This document shows positions 14,563-22,150 of a stretch of DNA of 64,000 bases, in pieces. The DNA comes from an uncultured Neglectibacter sp. (GTDB lineage Bacteria; Bacillota; Clostridia; Oscillospirales; Acutalibacteraceae). The first letter of the stretch is position 1; every line of letters starts with the position of its first letter. Under the pieces are notes generated by a model, which was given only the letters and a program-made list of their open reading frames with translations, ran no database searches and was not told the origin of the DNA. Both the position numbers and the translations under genes were made by a program. The stretch lies in assembly GCA_947647615.1 (NCBI GenBank), contig CANSKS010000007.1, positions 1 through 64,000 of the forward strand, in the 5' to 3' direction.

Positions 14563-15861
14563 TTACCCCATCTTTTTATCGTCTGTAGCGGGGTTGTTGA
14601 GAAGCCTGCCCTCTTCCCCAAACCGGGAGCCGTGGCAGGGACAGTCCCAGCTGTGTTCGGCGGCGTTGTATTTTAGGGCACAGCCCATATGGGGGCAGCG
14701 GGGAGCGGTAGGAGTCAGCAAGCCTACGATAGCTTCCAGGATGTTGGCTGCCAGCTGTGGCCGCAGGACCTTCCGGGATGGCCGGAATACAGGGGCATAC
14801 CGGTTTTCCTTGCCCAAGGCCAGGTCTGCCAGCAGGCCGGCGGCGGCCAGGGAGGAGGTCATCCCCCATTTGTTGAAGCCGGTGGCCACCAAAAGATCCG
14901 GTGTTCCCTTGGCATATTGTCCCACGTAGGGCATGCCGTCCAGGCTCATGCAATCTTGGGTAGCCCAACGGGCGGAAATTTTGGCGGCAGGGTAAAATTT
15001 CTTGGCAAAGGCTTCCAACTGCTGCCAGCCGCCTGGCTTTCCCGTCCGGTGACCGCTTCCGCCCAGCAGCAGTAAATTGCCGTAATTGCGAAAGCTCAGC
15101 CCTTGCTCTTGTTCGTCTCTATACATTGCGCCCACATCCGGCGCTCCCTCTAAGGCCAGCATATAGGAACGCTGCTGGTACAGCTTGAGAAAATAGCCGC
15201 CGTGCTTGTTTAAAATGGGGAAATGGGTGGCAATAATTATCTTTTTGGCGCAGATTGTCCCGCCGGTGGTGACGGCCCTTCCCGGCATGAGCTCCAGCAC
15301 CTTGGTGTGTTCATAAATCCGCAGGTTTCGGGCAACGGCCCCCAGGAATTTCAGGGGGTGGAACTGTGCCTGGCCGGGAAGTCTCACCGCTCCCGCAATG
15401 GGGAAGGGCAGCGGTACTTCCTGCTCGAAAGAAACAGGAGCCCCCAGCCGTTCCAGCGCAGTTACCTCTCGTTCTATTTTTTTCCTGTTGGTGCGGGAGT
15501 AGACAAAAGCGTCTTTTTCCTGGAAGTCGCAGTCTAAGTCCCGGCAGAGCTCTTTATATTGGTTCAGTGCCGCTTGGTTGGCTTGAAAGTACAGCCGGGC
15601 CGTTTCCACGCCCAATTCCCTGGTCAGTTTTTCATAGATCAGCCCATGTTGGGACGTAATTTTCGCTGTGGTGTTTTTGGTGATGCCGCTGCCAATGGAA
15701 GAGGCCTCCACCAGGGCGTAATCGGCATTTGCCTGTGCCAACTGACGAGCACACAGAACCCCCGCCAGCCCGCCGCCTACAATTAAGATATCGGTGTGCA
15801 GATTGCCCTTTAACGAGGGAAACTCAGGCAGCTCCACGTCTTTTTCCCAAATCGAGTTCAT
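14563..15861 (-). CDS. FAD-dependent oxidoreductase fused to a Rieske domain
   Basis: A 432-residue fusion of a DAO-type FAD oxidoreductase and a C-terminal Rieske [2Fe-2S] domain. The FAD-binding dinucleotide fold is ILIVGGGLAGVLCARQLA (residues about 25-42) with VEAS after it. The Rieske ligands are seen in CPHMGC (near 385) and CPCHGSRF (near 404). Such fusions are widespread in Bacillota and Bacteroidota and lack a proven substrate; oxidation of a small amine or sugar derivative with electrons passed to the iron-sulfur centre is the likely mode. Start: ATG with AGGAAGGTGAT just upstream. It is monocistronic and convergent with the HAD gene. Confidence 0.88.
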   Translation of the reverse strand: MNSIWEKDVELPEFPSLKGNLHTDILIVGGGLAGVLCARQLAQANADYALVEASSIGSGITKNTTAKITSQHGLIYEKLTRELGVETARLYFQANQAALNQYKELCRDLDCDFQEKDAFVYSRTNRKKIEREVTALERLGAPVSFEQEVPLPFPIAGAVRLPGQAQFHPLKFLGAVARNLRIYEHTKVLELMPGRAVTTGGTICAKKIIIATHFPILNKHGGYFLKLYQQRSYMLALEGAPDVGAMYRDEQEQGLSFRNYGNLLLLGGSGHRTGKPGGWQQLEAFAKKFYPAAKISARWATQDCMSLDGMPYVGQYAKGTPDLLVATGFNKWGMTSSLAAAGLLADLALGKENRYAPVFRPSRKVLRPQLAANILEAIVGLLTPTAPRCPHMGCALKYNAAEHSWDCPCHGSRFGEEGRLLNNPATDDKKMG

Positions 15862-15977
15862 GCCATCACCTTCCTGCCATTAGGGTGGCTTGAAGTCAGG
15901 AGATTTATGCGCTTTCCTCTTTTTCGGCTGAGCCTGGGAAAAAGAGAAAAAATTTTACCTAAATCCCTGATTTTCTA

Positions 15978-16006
15978 TTGTCAATGACGGGAAAACGCGG
16001 TATAAT
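15978..16006 (+). promoter_or_regulatory. Promoter of the alpha/beta hydrolase gene
   Basis: TTGTCA (15978-15983), a 17-bp spacer and TATAAT (16001-16006) form a near-consensus SigA promoter about 100 bp before the start codon. Confidence 0.85.
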
Positions 16007-16025
16007 AAATGTAAAAAAGTGGGGA

Positions 16026-16049
16026 ACATCGTCTTTCGGCGGTGTTTTT
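16026..16049 (+). terminator. Possible leader attenuator before the alpha/beta hydrolase gene
   Basis: Right after the expected RNA start, ACATCGTC pairs with GGCGGTGT around a TTTC loop and runs into TTTTC and a second T-rich stretch. It looks like a small intrinsic terminator in the leader. No alternative anti-terminator is obvious. Confidence 0.45.
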
Positions 16050-16104
16050 CGTCTTTTTCGAAAAATCTGTGCCGCATGGCAAAGGGAAAAGGGGAGGTCG
16101 TTTT

Positions 16105-16938
16105 TTGAAGGAACAGTTTGTAGAAGAATACCGCCAGTATGGGGCCACGTTGCGGAAGAATTTGGTGTATGGCAATGCCGGAGGCTTTGCCTTGAAAATG
16201 GATCTGATCTATTGTGAAGAAAAGAGATTTCCGAAGTATCCCGTCATCGTTTGGGTTCACGGAGGTGCTTGGAGTGACCATGAACTGGACCGTAACTACC
16301 GTCCGGAGCTGGAGCTTTTGAAGCTGGCGAAGAAAGGCTACTTCATCGCTTGTATCGACTACCGCCTGGCGGATGAAGCTCCCTTCCCTGCCCAAATTCA
16401 AGACTGCAAATGTGCCATCCGGTTTTTGCGGGCCCATGCGGAGCCTTGGGGGTTGGACCCGGACCGCATCGGCGTATGGGGGGAATCGGCAGGAGGCCAT
16501 TTGGTAGATCTTTTAGGAGCCACAGAAAACATAGCGGAATTTGAAGGAGACGGCGGGTGGCAGGAGTATTCCAGCCGGGTAAACGCGGTATGCACCTGGT
16601 ATTCCCCCGCCAAGCTGGAAGATATGCCTCAGAAGGAAAACCCGATTACTGCTCTGCTGCTGGGCAACCCCACCCCGGAGGAGCTGCCCAAGAAGCTGAA
16701 ATGGGCAAGCCCGGTTTCTTACCTTCACAAAGAGATGCCCCCGTTTTTGGTGATGCACGGCGACGCCGATACCTTGGTTCCCAAGGAACAGAGCCTCACC
16801 CTTTACCGGTGCCTGCGGGATTTAGGCGCCCCTGTGGAGTGCCACCTTATCCCGGGGCAGGGCCATGGCTTCTTCCGGGGCTCGGAGCCCTACCAGTTGG
16901 TAAATGACTTTTTCGATAAATGGTTTTTGGTCCGCTGA
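16105..16938 (+). CDS. Alpha/beta hydrolase (esterase/lipase-like)
   Basis: A 277-residue alpha/beta-hydrolase of the hormone-sensitive lipase/carboxylesterase type (BD-FAE-like). Seen: oxyanion motif VWVHGGAW near residue 52, nucleophile Ser in GVWGESAGGH near 128, the Asp of HGDADTLVP near 215 and the His of PGQGHGFF near 255, in the expected order. Likely hydrolyses an ester such as acetyl groups on sugars; the substrate is not determined. Cytoplasmic, with no signal peptide. TTG 16105 is chosen with GGGGAGG 7-8 nt upstream; an ATG at 16042 would lie within the leader hairpin region. A terminator at 16991-17032 closes the single-gene unit. Confidence 0.85.
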   Translation: MKEQFVEEYRQYGATLRKNLVYGNAGGFALKMDLIYCEEKRFPKYPVIVWVHGGAWSDHELDRNYRPELELLKLAKKGYFIACIDYRLADEAPFPAQIQDCKCAIRFLRAHAEPWGLDPDRIGVWGESAGGHLVDLLGATENIAEFEGDGGWQEYSSRVNAVCTWYSPAKLEDMPQKENPITALLLGNPTPEELPKKLKWASPVSYLHKEMPPFLVMHGDADTLVPKEQSLTLYRCLRDLGAPVECHLIPGQGHGFFRGSEPYQLVNDFFDKWFLVR

Positions 16939-16953
16939 AAACAAGAAAAAATT

Positions 16954-16982
16954 GAGCGGTCGAGGCCAGATTCTCGCCGCTC
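16954..16982 (-). terminator. Stem-loop with a minus-strand T tract
   Basis: GAGCGG/CCGCTC plus CGAG/CTCG form an interrupted 10-bp stem. The minus strand continues with AATTTTTTCTTG, the plus strand lacks T. No leftward gene is nearby, so its purpose is unclear. Confidence 0.4.
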
Positions 16983-16990
16983 TCAAGAAA

Positions 16991-17032
16991 AGGAGCGCCG
17001 GAAAACGCTTTGTTTTGCGGTGCTCCTTTTTT
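16991..17032 (+). terminator. Terminator after the alpha/beta hydrolase gene
   Basis: AGGAGCGCCG pairs with CGGTGCTCCT (one G-T pair) and is followed by TTTTTT. Confidence 0.85.
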
Positions 17033-17144
17033 GCGCCTGCTCTCTTCCGAGGAACCCAGCCTTCCTTTTGAAGCTGTTGGCGGCTTATTTAGCGTAAGCG
17101 GTTCTGGTATGCCGGACGGAGCAGGGGAAATATTTTATTTCTCC

Positions 17145-17173
17145 TGTTACCAAATTGACGTTTCGGGCGTCTA
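17145..17173 (+). promoter_or_regulatory. Probable ECF-type promoter of the sigma factor operon
   Basis: TGTTAC (17145-17150), a 17-bp spacer and CGTCTA (17168-17173) resemble the TGTAAC...CGTCTA promoters read by SigX/SigV-like ECF factors of Bacillota. No SigA hexamers fit better. It suggests the operon is transcribed by its own product. Confidence 0.55.
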
Positions 17174-17231
17174 AGTGACTCAGGAACAGGAAAAGGCGCC
17201 GTCCTGGCCAATGGTGAAAGGGGTTATTCCC

Positions 17232-17768
17232 ATGAAAAGCAAATGGGAACTGGCCTGCCTGGTGCGGCGGGCGGCAGCTGGGGAGCAGGAAGCTTTTACC
17301 ACGCTGATCGGCCTGCATAAAAGCGTGATGTATGCCACTGCCTTGGCCATTACCCGGCAGGAAGAAGATGCCCTGGATGCGATCTCCGACACGATTTTAA
17401 TCCTTTGGGAAAAGCTTCCCACCTTAAAAAAGCCGGAACTTTTCAAAACCTGGATGACAAAGATCTTAGTGAATCGGTGTCGCGATACCCTCCGGCGCAA
17501 GGGGAGAGAAATTCCTTGGGCTGAGTCTTTTCCGGAAGAAAGCAGGGAGGTAGATTACGATACGCCCCTGGCCGTGCGGGAGACCCTTGCCGGTCTTCCG
17601 GAGGGAGATAGGCTTATCCTGCAGCTTTTCTATTTTGAAGATCTTTCTGTCGGGCAAATAGCGGAAGCGCTTTCTCTCTCTGCCGGGGCGGTAAAAATGC
17701 GGCTGAAACGGGGGAAAGCCCGGTTTTTGGAACAATATGAAGGGAGTGTACTGTATGAACGACCGTGA
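17232..17768 (+). CDS. ECF sigma-70 family RNA polymerase sigma factor
   Basis: A 178-residue ECF sigma factor. Region 2 spans about residues 10-75 (EAFTTLIGLHKSVMYATAL, then DAISDTILILWEKLPTLK) and region 4 about 115-165 (LPEGDRLILQLFYFEDLSVGQIAEAL, then SAGAVKMRLKRGK as the recognition helix). It directs RNA polymerase to a stress regulon, probably cell-envelope related, judged from the neighbouring DUF4179 protein. Start at 17232 with AAAGGGG 9-10 nt before it; starts at 17175 or 17214 would lie at or near the predicted RNA start. It overlaps the next gene by 14 nt, a sign of coupled translation. Confidence 0.9.
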   Translation: MKSKWELACLVRRAAAGEQEAFTTLIGLHKSVMYATALAITRQEEDALDAISDTILILWEKLPTLKKPELFKTWMTKILVNRCRDTLRRKGREIPWAESFPEESREVDYDTPLAVRETLAGLPEGDRLILQLFYFEDLSVGQIAEALSLSAGAVKMRLKRGKARFLEQYEGSVLYERP

Positions 17769-19503
17769 GTTTAAAGAGCTGCTGCGGGAAGAGCTTCCTT
17801 ACCCGGCGCTGACACCGGAAGCAGAGAAGGCCTTTACAAGGGTATGCCGGCAGGTGGAAGAAAAGCAAAGAGCCGGAGCAGGGCACGCGGCGCGGCAAAG
17901 GGACCAAACAGGCCCCTGGGAAGAGGCGCGGCCTGTAAAAGCGCAAAAAGCTTCTATCTCTGGAAGAATTTTGAAATTTGGCTTATCCTCGGCGGCTGTT
18001 TTACTGCTTTGCGTTTCTTTTTTAGGGCTGGCCTTCCCGGCAGTGGCGGAAAATTTGCCTGGCCTGGGGCCTGTTTTCCAGGGGCTGCGTTATAAATTTG
18101 GCTTGGGCGGGAACCTTTCTACCTATCGGGGGTTGGGAGAGCAGATCCAACTGACGGCAGAGCAGGAAGGCTACCAGGTCACAGTGGCCGAAGCCTACAG
18201 TGAAGGGGAAAACATTTTCCTTTCCCTGCGGCTGGATACCCAACGGGAAGAAATTTTGGAAGCGGAATGGCTTTCTACCTATTTTTTGTACGATGAAGAG
18301 ATCTGGGGGTACCAAAAAGATTACACGGTTACTGTCAACGGCCAGCTGGCCAAAATGTCCAAGGAGATTGTATTCCAAAAGGCGGAAGACCATTATGAAT
18401 GCGCGGCGGTGATCCTGCTGCCGGAAAAGGTGAAAAACGGAACAAAATTGCAGGTGGAGCTGACCATCGAGGCTTTGCGGGGGTTGAAAAAGGAAACCGA
18501 TTACCGCTTCGATACCATGCCGGATGTGGAAATCACGACGCCTTTAAGCCTTTCCTTCCAGGTGACGGCCAATACCAGCCGGAATGAAAAGGGGGAATTC
18601 CTTTTGGAAAAAGACGCGGTTACCCTGCTGGGGTACGAAAGCACACCCTCCTATTTTAAAGTGGAGCTCGCTTATCCCCTGCCCACCCGGGTGATGTATT
18701 CCGGGATGCCCTGTTATGGTACTGTCACCGCGGTGACGGAAGACGGCACGGAGCTCGCACCCTACCTGGAGGGAAGCGAAATGTCCCCCACTTTGGAAGA
18801 AGAGGCACTTTTAGGGGAAGAAGGGCACCATATTGCGGCCTTTTCCGGTGTTCCGGAAGGGACAAAGAAGGTGACAGTCACCCTCTATAATCTAAAAGGT
18901 GCCTACGATATTTGGATAGACGGCGGCTCTATGGGCAGCTATGTGTTTGGGGAGTTTACCCTGGACCTGGAGAATGGTACGGCGGAAGCCACCAGCCAGT
19001 ATGTCCAAAAAGGCTATGAGCTGTTCCCGGTGGAGGAATATGTGGAAGAGCAGAAAAAAGGGCCCCAGTTTCAAAACCATATGTTTGATCAAAGAATCTC
19101 CTGCGGGTATGAGGAAACAGGGGAACCCAACTGCACCTTCAGCTTCTATACCGATACGGCGGAGCCGCTGCCCTGGGGGGCGGAGGTCTATTTAGACGGC
19201 AGCCTGGTGGGGACCGTATCGCTGAACCTGGGAGAAAAGAAAGGGGCTTCCAAGAGCGTGACCTGGGAAGAAGGGACTGTGGTTTGGGAAGACCTTCAGA
19301 ACAGAGAAGGCTCTTGGCACTACCACGAAACCATTCGCGGGGCATATTACCTGAATTTCTGTTACGGCAACCTGCTGGAGGATGACGAAGACATTTGGCC
19401 GGAAGATCATTCCCTTTCTTTGCGGGTCTTCCACCAAGAGACCGGGGAAACCATTTTCACCTTTGGAGATGGCCGGGAGTTGCCCGCTTACGGCGTATTT
19501 TAA
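17755..19503 (+). CDS. DUF4179 membrane protein, probable anti-sigma factor
   Basis: A 582-residue protein encoded with the ECF sigma factor, the usual arrangement for DUF4179 proteins. Residues 1-65 are cytoplasmic and should bind the sigma factor (NDREFKELLREELPYPALT is the family-type start). One membrane helix spans about 73-93 (GLSSAAVLLLCVSFLGLAFP), and the remaining 490 residues are extracellular beta-rich domains, including the DUF4179 region at about 95-250 and an Ig-like/DUF5643-type C-terminal part. The outside part probably senses an envelope signal. Start at 17755 with AAGGGAG 8 nt upstream. No zinc-binding HxxxCxxC motif is seen, so it is not a ZAS-type anti-sigma factor. Confidence 0.85.
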   Translation: MNDREFKELLREELPYPALTPEAEKAFTRVCRQVEEKQRAGAGHAARQRDQTGPWEEARPVKAQKASISGRILKFGLSSAAVLLLCVSFLGLAFPAVAENLPGLGPVFQGLRYKFGLGGNLSTYRGLGEQIQLTAEQEGYQVTVAEAYSEGENIFLSLRLDTQREEILEAEWLSTYFLYDEEIWGYQKDYTVTVNGQLAKMSKEIVFQKAEDHYECAAVILLPEKVKNGTKLQVELTIEALRGLKKETDYRFDTMPDVEITTPLSLSFQVTANTSRNEKGEFLLEKDAVTLLGYESTPSYFKVELAYPLPTRVMYSGMPCYGTVTAVTEDGTELAPYLEGSEMSPTLEEEALLGEEGHHIAAFSGVPEGTKKVTVTLYNLKGAYDIWIDGGSMGSYVFGEFTLDLENGTAEATSQYVQKGYELFPVEEYVEEQKKGPQFQNHMFDQRISCGYEETGEPNCTFSFYTDTAEPLPWGAEVYLDGSLVGTVSLNLGEKKGASKSVTWEEGTVVWEDLQNREGSWHYHETIRGAYYLNFCYGNLLEDDEDIWPEDHSLSLRVFHQETGETIFTFGDGRELPAYGVF

Positions 19504-19530
19504 AAGAAGCGAGTCATAGCATAAAAAATT

Positions 19531-19560
19531 CCCCCTGCCAAAAACGGCAGGGGGAGCATT
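19531..19560. terminator. Bidirectional terminator between the DUF4179 gene and gpmI
   Basis: CCCCCTGCC/GGCAGGGGG form a perfect 9-bp stem. TTTT follows closely on the plus strand after AGCA, and AATTTTTT on the minus strand. Confidence 0.85.
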
Positions 19561-19577
19561 TTACCTTTTGGGGGAGA

Positions 19578-21089
19578 TCAGAGAATAATACTTTCTCCGG
19601 TCATTTCTGCAGGCTGGGGCAGGTTCAAGATCTTTAGCATGGTGGGGGCGATATCGGCCAGGCGGCCGCCTTCCCGCAGCTTACAGGGATAATTGATCAC
19701 ACAGAAAGGCACCGGGTTTGTGGTGTGGGCGGTAAAGGGGGTGCCGTCGTCGTCGATCATTTTATCGGCGTTGCCGTGGTCTGCTGTCAGCAAAATACAA
19801 CCGCCCATTTCCTTTACGGCGGCTTCTACCCGGCCTACGCAGGTGTCTACGGCCTCTACGGCTTTCACAGCGGCCTCGAAAACACCGGTGTGGCCCACCA
19901 TGTCGCAGTTGGCGTAATTGAGGATCAACGCGTCGTATTTTCCGGATTTTACAGCCTCTACCATTTTATCGGTCACTTCGTAGGCGCTCATTTCCGGCTG
20001 CAAATCGTAGGTGGCTACAGCGGGAGATTTTACCAGAATACGCTCCTCGCCGGGGTATTGCTTTTCCACGCCGCCGTTAAAGAAGAAGGTGACATGAGCG
20101 TATTTTTCGGTTTCCGCAATGCGCAGCTGGGTCATGTTCTGGTTGGAGATATATTCGCCAAAGGTATTTTCCAGAGATTCCGGCTTATAGGCCACCTCTA
20201 CGTTGGGCATGGTGGCGTCGTATTGGGTCATGCAGACGTAATTCAGGGGGAAGAAGCCCTTGCGGCGCTGGAAGCCGGTGAAATCGGGGTCTACCAGGGT
20301 GCGGGTGATCTCCCTGGCCCGGTCGGGGCGGAAATTGTAGAAGATCACGGAATCGCCTTCGGAAATGGGTTTGGCCCCTTGGCATACGGTGGGAACCACA
20401 AATTCATCGGTAATTTCTTTCTCGTAGGAGTTCTGTACGGCGCACACGGGGCAGTCCGCCGTTTCCCCTTCGCCATATACCATGGCGGCATAGGCCTTTT
20501 CTACCCGTTCCCAACGGTTGTCCCGGTCCATGGCATAGTAGCGGCCCATCACAGTGGCCACTTTGCCAATGCCAATTTCCAGAAGCTTTTCCTGTAGCTC
20601 TTTTACATAGTCCTTGCCGCTGGAAGGGGGCACGTCACGGCCATCCAAAAAGCAGTGGACATAAACCTCCTTTAAGCCCAGGCGCTTTGCCATTTCCAAA
20701 AGGGCATAGAGGTGGGTGTTGTGACTGTGGACACCGCCGTCGGAAAGCAAGCCCATAAAATGCAGGGCCTTCCCCTGGTCGCGGGCGGAGGTCATAGCCT
20801 TTAGCAGGGCTTCGTTTTTATCCATCTCTCCGTCTTGGGCCGATTTCGTAATGCGGGTAAGCTCTTGGTAGACAATGCGGCCCGCGCCGATGTTGGTATG
20901 GCCCACCTCACTGTTGCCCATTTGGCCGTCGGGCAGGCCTACGTCCATACCGGAAGCGCCGATTTGCGTGGTGGGATTTTCCTTTAAAATGCGGTCTAAA
21001 TTAGGGGTTTTGGCCGCCTTGATGGCGTTGCCCTGGTCGGGGGCGATGCCAAAACCGTCTAAAATCATGAGAACAAGAGGTTTCTTCAT
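19578..21089 (-). CDS. gpmI: 2,3-bisphosphoglycerate-independent phosphoglycerate mutase
   Basis: A 503-residue enzyme that converts 3- to 2-phosphoglycerate with two Mn ions. Metal ligand Asp in LMILDGFG (residue 11), catalytic Ser in MGNSEVGHTN (residue 60) and the late metal cluster TADHGNADKM near 435 are all present; length is usual (about 510). It is the last gene of the leftward run pgk-tpiA-gpmI, matching the pathway order around 3-phosphoglycerate. The ATG at 21089 is used since the fold starts at KKPLVLMILDG and AAAGG lies 11 nt upstream; the 23-residue extension to 21158 is not family-like. Confidence 0.96.
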   Translation of the reverse strand: MKKPLVLMILDGFGIAPDQGNAIKAAKTPNLDRILKENPTTQIGASGMDVGLPDGQMGNSEVGHTNIGAGRIVYQELTRITKSAQDGEMDKNEALLKAMTSARDQGKALHFMGLLSDGGVHSHNTHLYALLEMAKRLGLKEVYVHCFLDGRDVPPSSGKDYVKELQEKLLEIGIGKVATVMGRYYAMDRDNRWERVEKAYAAMVYGEGETADCPVCAVQNSYEKEITDEFVVPTVCQGAKPISEGDSVIFYNFRPDRAREITRTLVDPDFTGFQRRKGFFPLNYVCMTQYDATMPNVEVAYKPESLENTFGEYISNQNMTQLRIAETEKYAHVTFFFNGGVEKQYPGEERILVKSPAVATYDLQPEMSAYEVTDKMVEAVKSGKYDALILNYANCDMVGHTGVFEAAVKAVEAVDTCVGRVEAAVKEMGGCILLTADHGNADKMIDDDGTPFTAHTTNPVPFCVINYPCKLREGGRLADIAPTMLKILNLPQPAEMTGESIIL

Positions 21090-21242
21090 ACTATACATAG
21101 CCTTTCTGTGAGATTTGTATGGAACCGGAAGAAAAGCGTCCGGGAGCTCTTCCAACAAAAGGGAGAGCCCCTGCCGTCCGGGGGACAGCCAAGGGCTCCG
21201 CTTCCCGGCGTCCCGTGGTTCTCTGGTGCTTTAGAAGGTTTT

Positions 21243-22013
21243 TCAGCCCTTTGTAGCGGCTTCCACAATGGCCGCGAAATCTTGAGGCTTCAAAGAAGCG
21301 CCGCCGATCAAGCCGCCGTCCACGTCGGGCTGAGCCAGCAGCTCAGCCGCATTGGCGGCGTTCATGGAGCCGCCGTACTGAATGGTGATGCCGTCGGCAG
21401 CAGCCTTGCCATAAAGCTCTGCAATCACTTCACGGATCACATGGCAAACCTCGTTGGCCTGCTCTGCCGTGGCGGTTTTTCCTGTGCCAATAGCCCAAAC
21501 AGGCTCGTAGGCAATGATAACGCGTTTCAATTCCTCGGCGCTGACGCCTCCCAGGGCAATCTTGGTCTGCAAAGCCACCAGCTCGCTGGTAATGCCCTGT
21601 TCCCGCTGCTCCAGGGTTTCGCCTACGCACAGGATTACCGTAAGGCCCGCATCCAGTGCGGCACGGGTGCGGTCGTGAACAGTCACATCGGTTTCGCCAA
21701 AATACTGGCGGCGTTCGCTGTGGCCAATGATGACGATATTTACATCCATAGAAGCCAGCATATCGGCAGAAATTTCACCGGTAAAAGCCCCGCTCTTGGC
21801 CCAATGGCAGTTTTCGGCGCCAATCTGGATGTTGGTGCCCTTGGCGGCCTCCTGGGCGGCCCAAAGGTCCACATAAGGCGTGCAGGCCACTACCTCACAG
21901 CCTGCATCCTTTACTAAGGGAGCAATGGCGGTGATCAGCTCCTTCGCCTCGGCGGGGGTTTTGTTCATTTTCCAGTTGCCGGCGATTACGGCTTTACGCA
22001 AAGATTTATTCAT
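21243..22013 (-). CDS. tpiA: Triosephosphate isomerase
   Basis: A 256-residue TIM barrel that interconverts dihydroxyacetone phosphate and glyceraldehyde 3-phosphate. Substrate-binding Lys in AGNWKMN (residue 15), catalytic His in IGHSERR (near 100), catalytic Glu in AYEPVWAIGTG (near 170) and phosphate loop GGSMNAAN and IGGASL near the end are all visible. Middle gene of the glycolytic run. ATG with AAAGGA 8-9 nt upstream. The 153-bp gap to gpmI has no strong terminator on the minus strand, so gpmI is probably read through. Confidence 0.97.
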   Translation of the reverse strand: MNKSLRKAVIAGNWKMNKTPAEAKELITAIAPLVKDAGCEVVACTPYVDLWAAQEAAKGTNIQIGAENCHWAKSGAFTGEISADMLASMDVNIVIIGHSERRQYFGETDVTVHDRTRAALDAGLTVILCVGETLEQREQGITSELVALQTKIALGGVSAEELKRVIIAYEPVWAIGTGKTATAEQANEVCHVIREVIAELYGKAAADGITIQYGGSMNAANAAELLAQPDVDGGLIGGASLKPQDFAAIVEAATKG

Positions 22014-22052
22014 GAGAAAGATCCTTTCTGAAAATAGAATGAAATGCTGTTT

Positions 22053-22139
22053 TTCGCGCCTTGCTCATGGCGCGAAAGCGGCGTGTGTAGCACGCCAAAA
22101 AGGAACCGCTGCAAAATTAAGGCATTTTACAGCGGCTCC
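22053..22139 (-). repeat. Three stem-loops between pgk and tpiA
   Basis: In the minus direction the order is a GC-rich hairpin (GGAGCCGCTGTAAAA with TTTTGCAGCGGTTCC, 22102-22139) running into TTTTT; a GGCGTG/CACGCC hairpin (22080-22096); and TTCGCGCC/GGCGCGAA (22053-22076). The first resembles an intrinsic terminator inside the operon, so it may make pgk mRNA more abundant than tpiA-gpmI or protect RNA ends after processing. Confidence 0.65.
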
Positions 22140-22150
22140 CAGAAAAGCCA

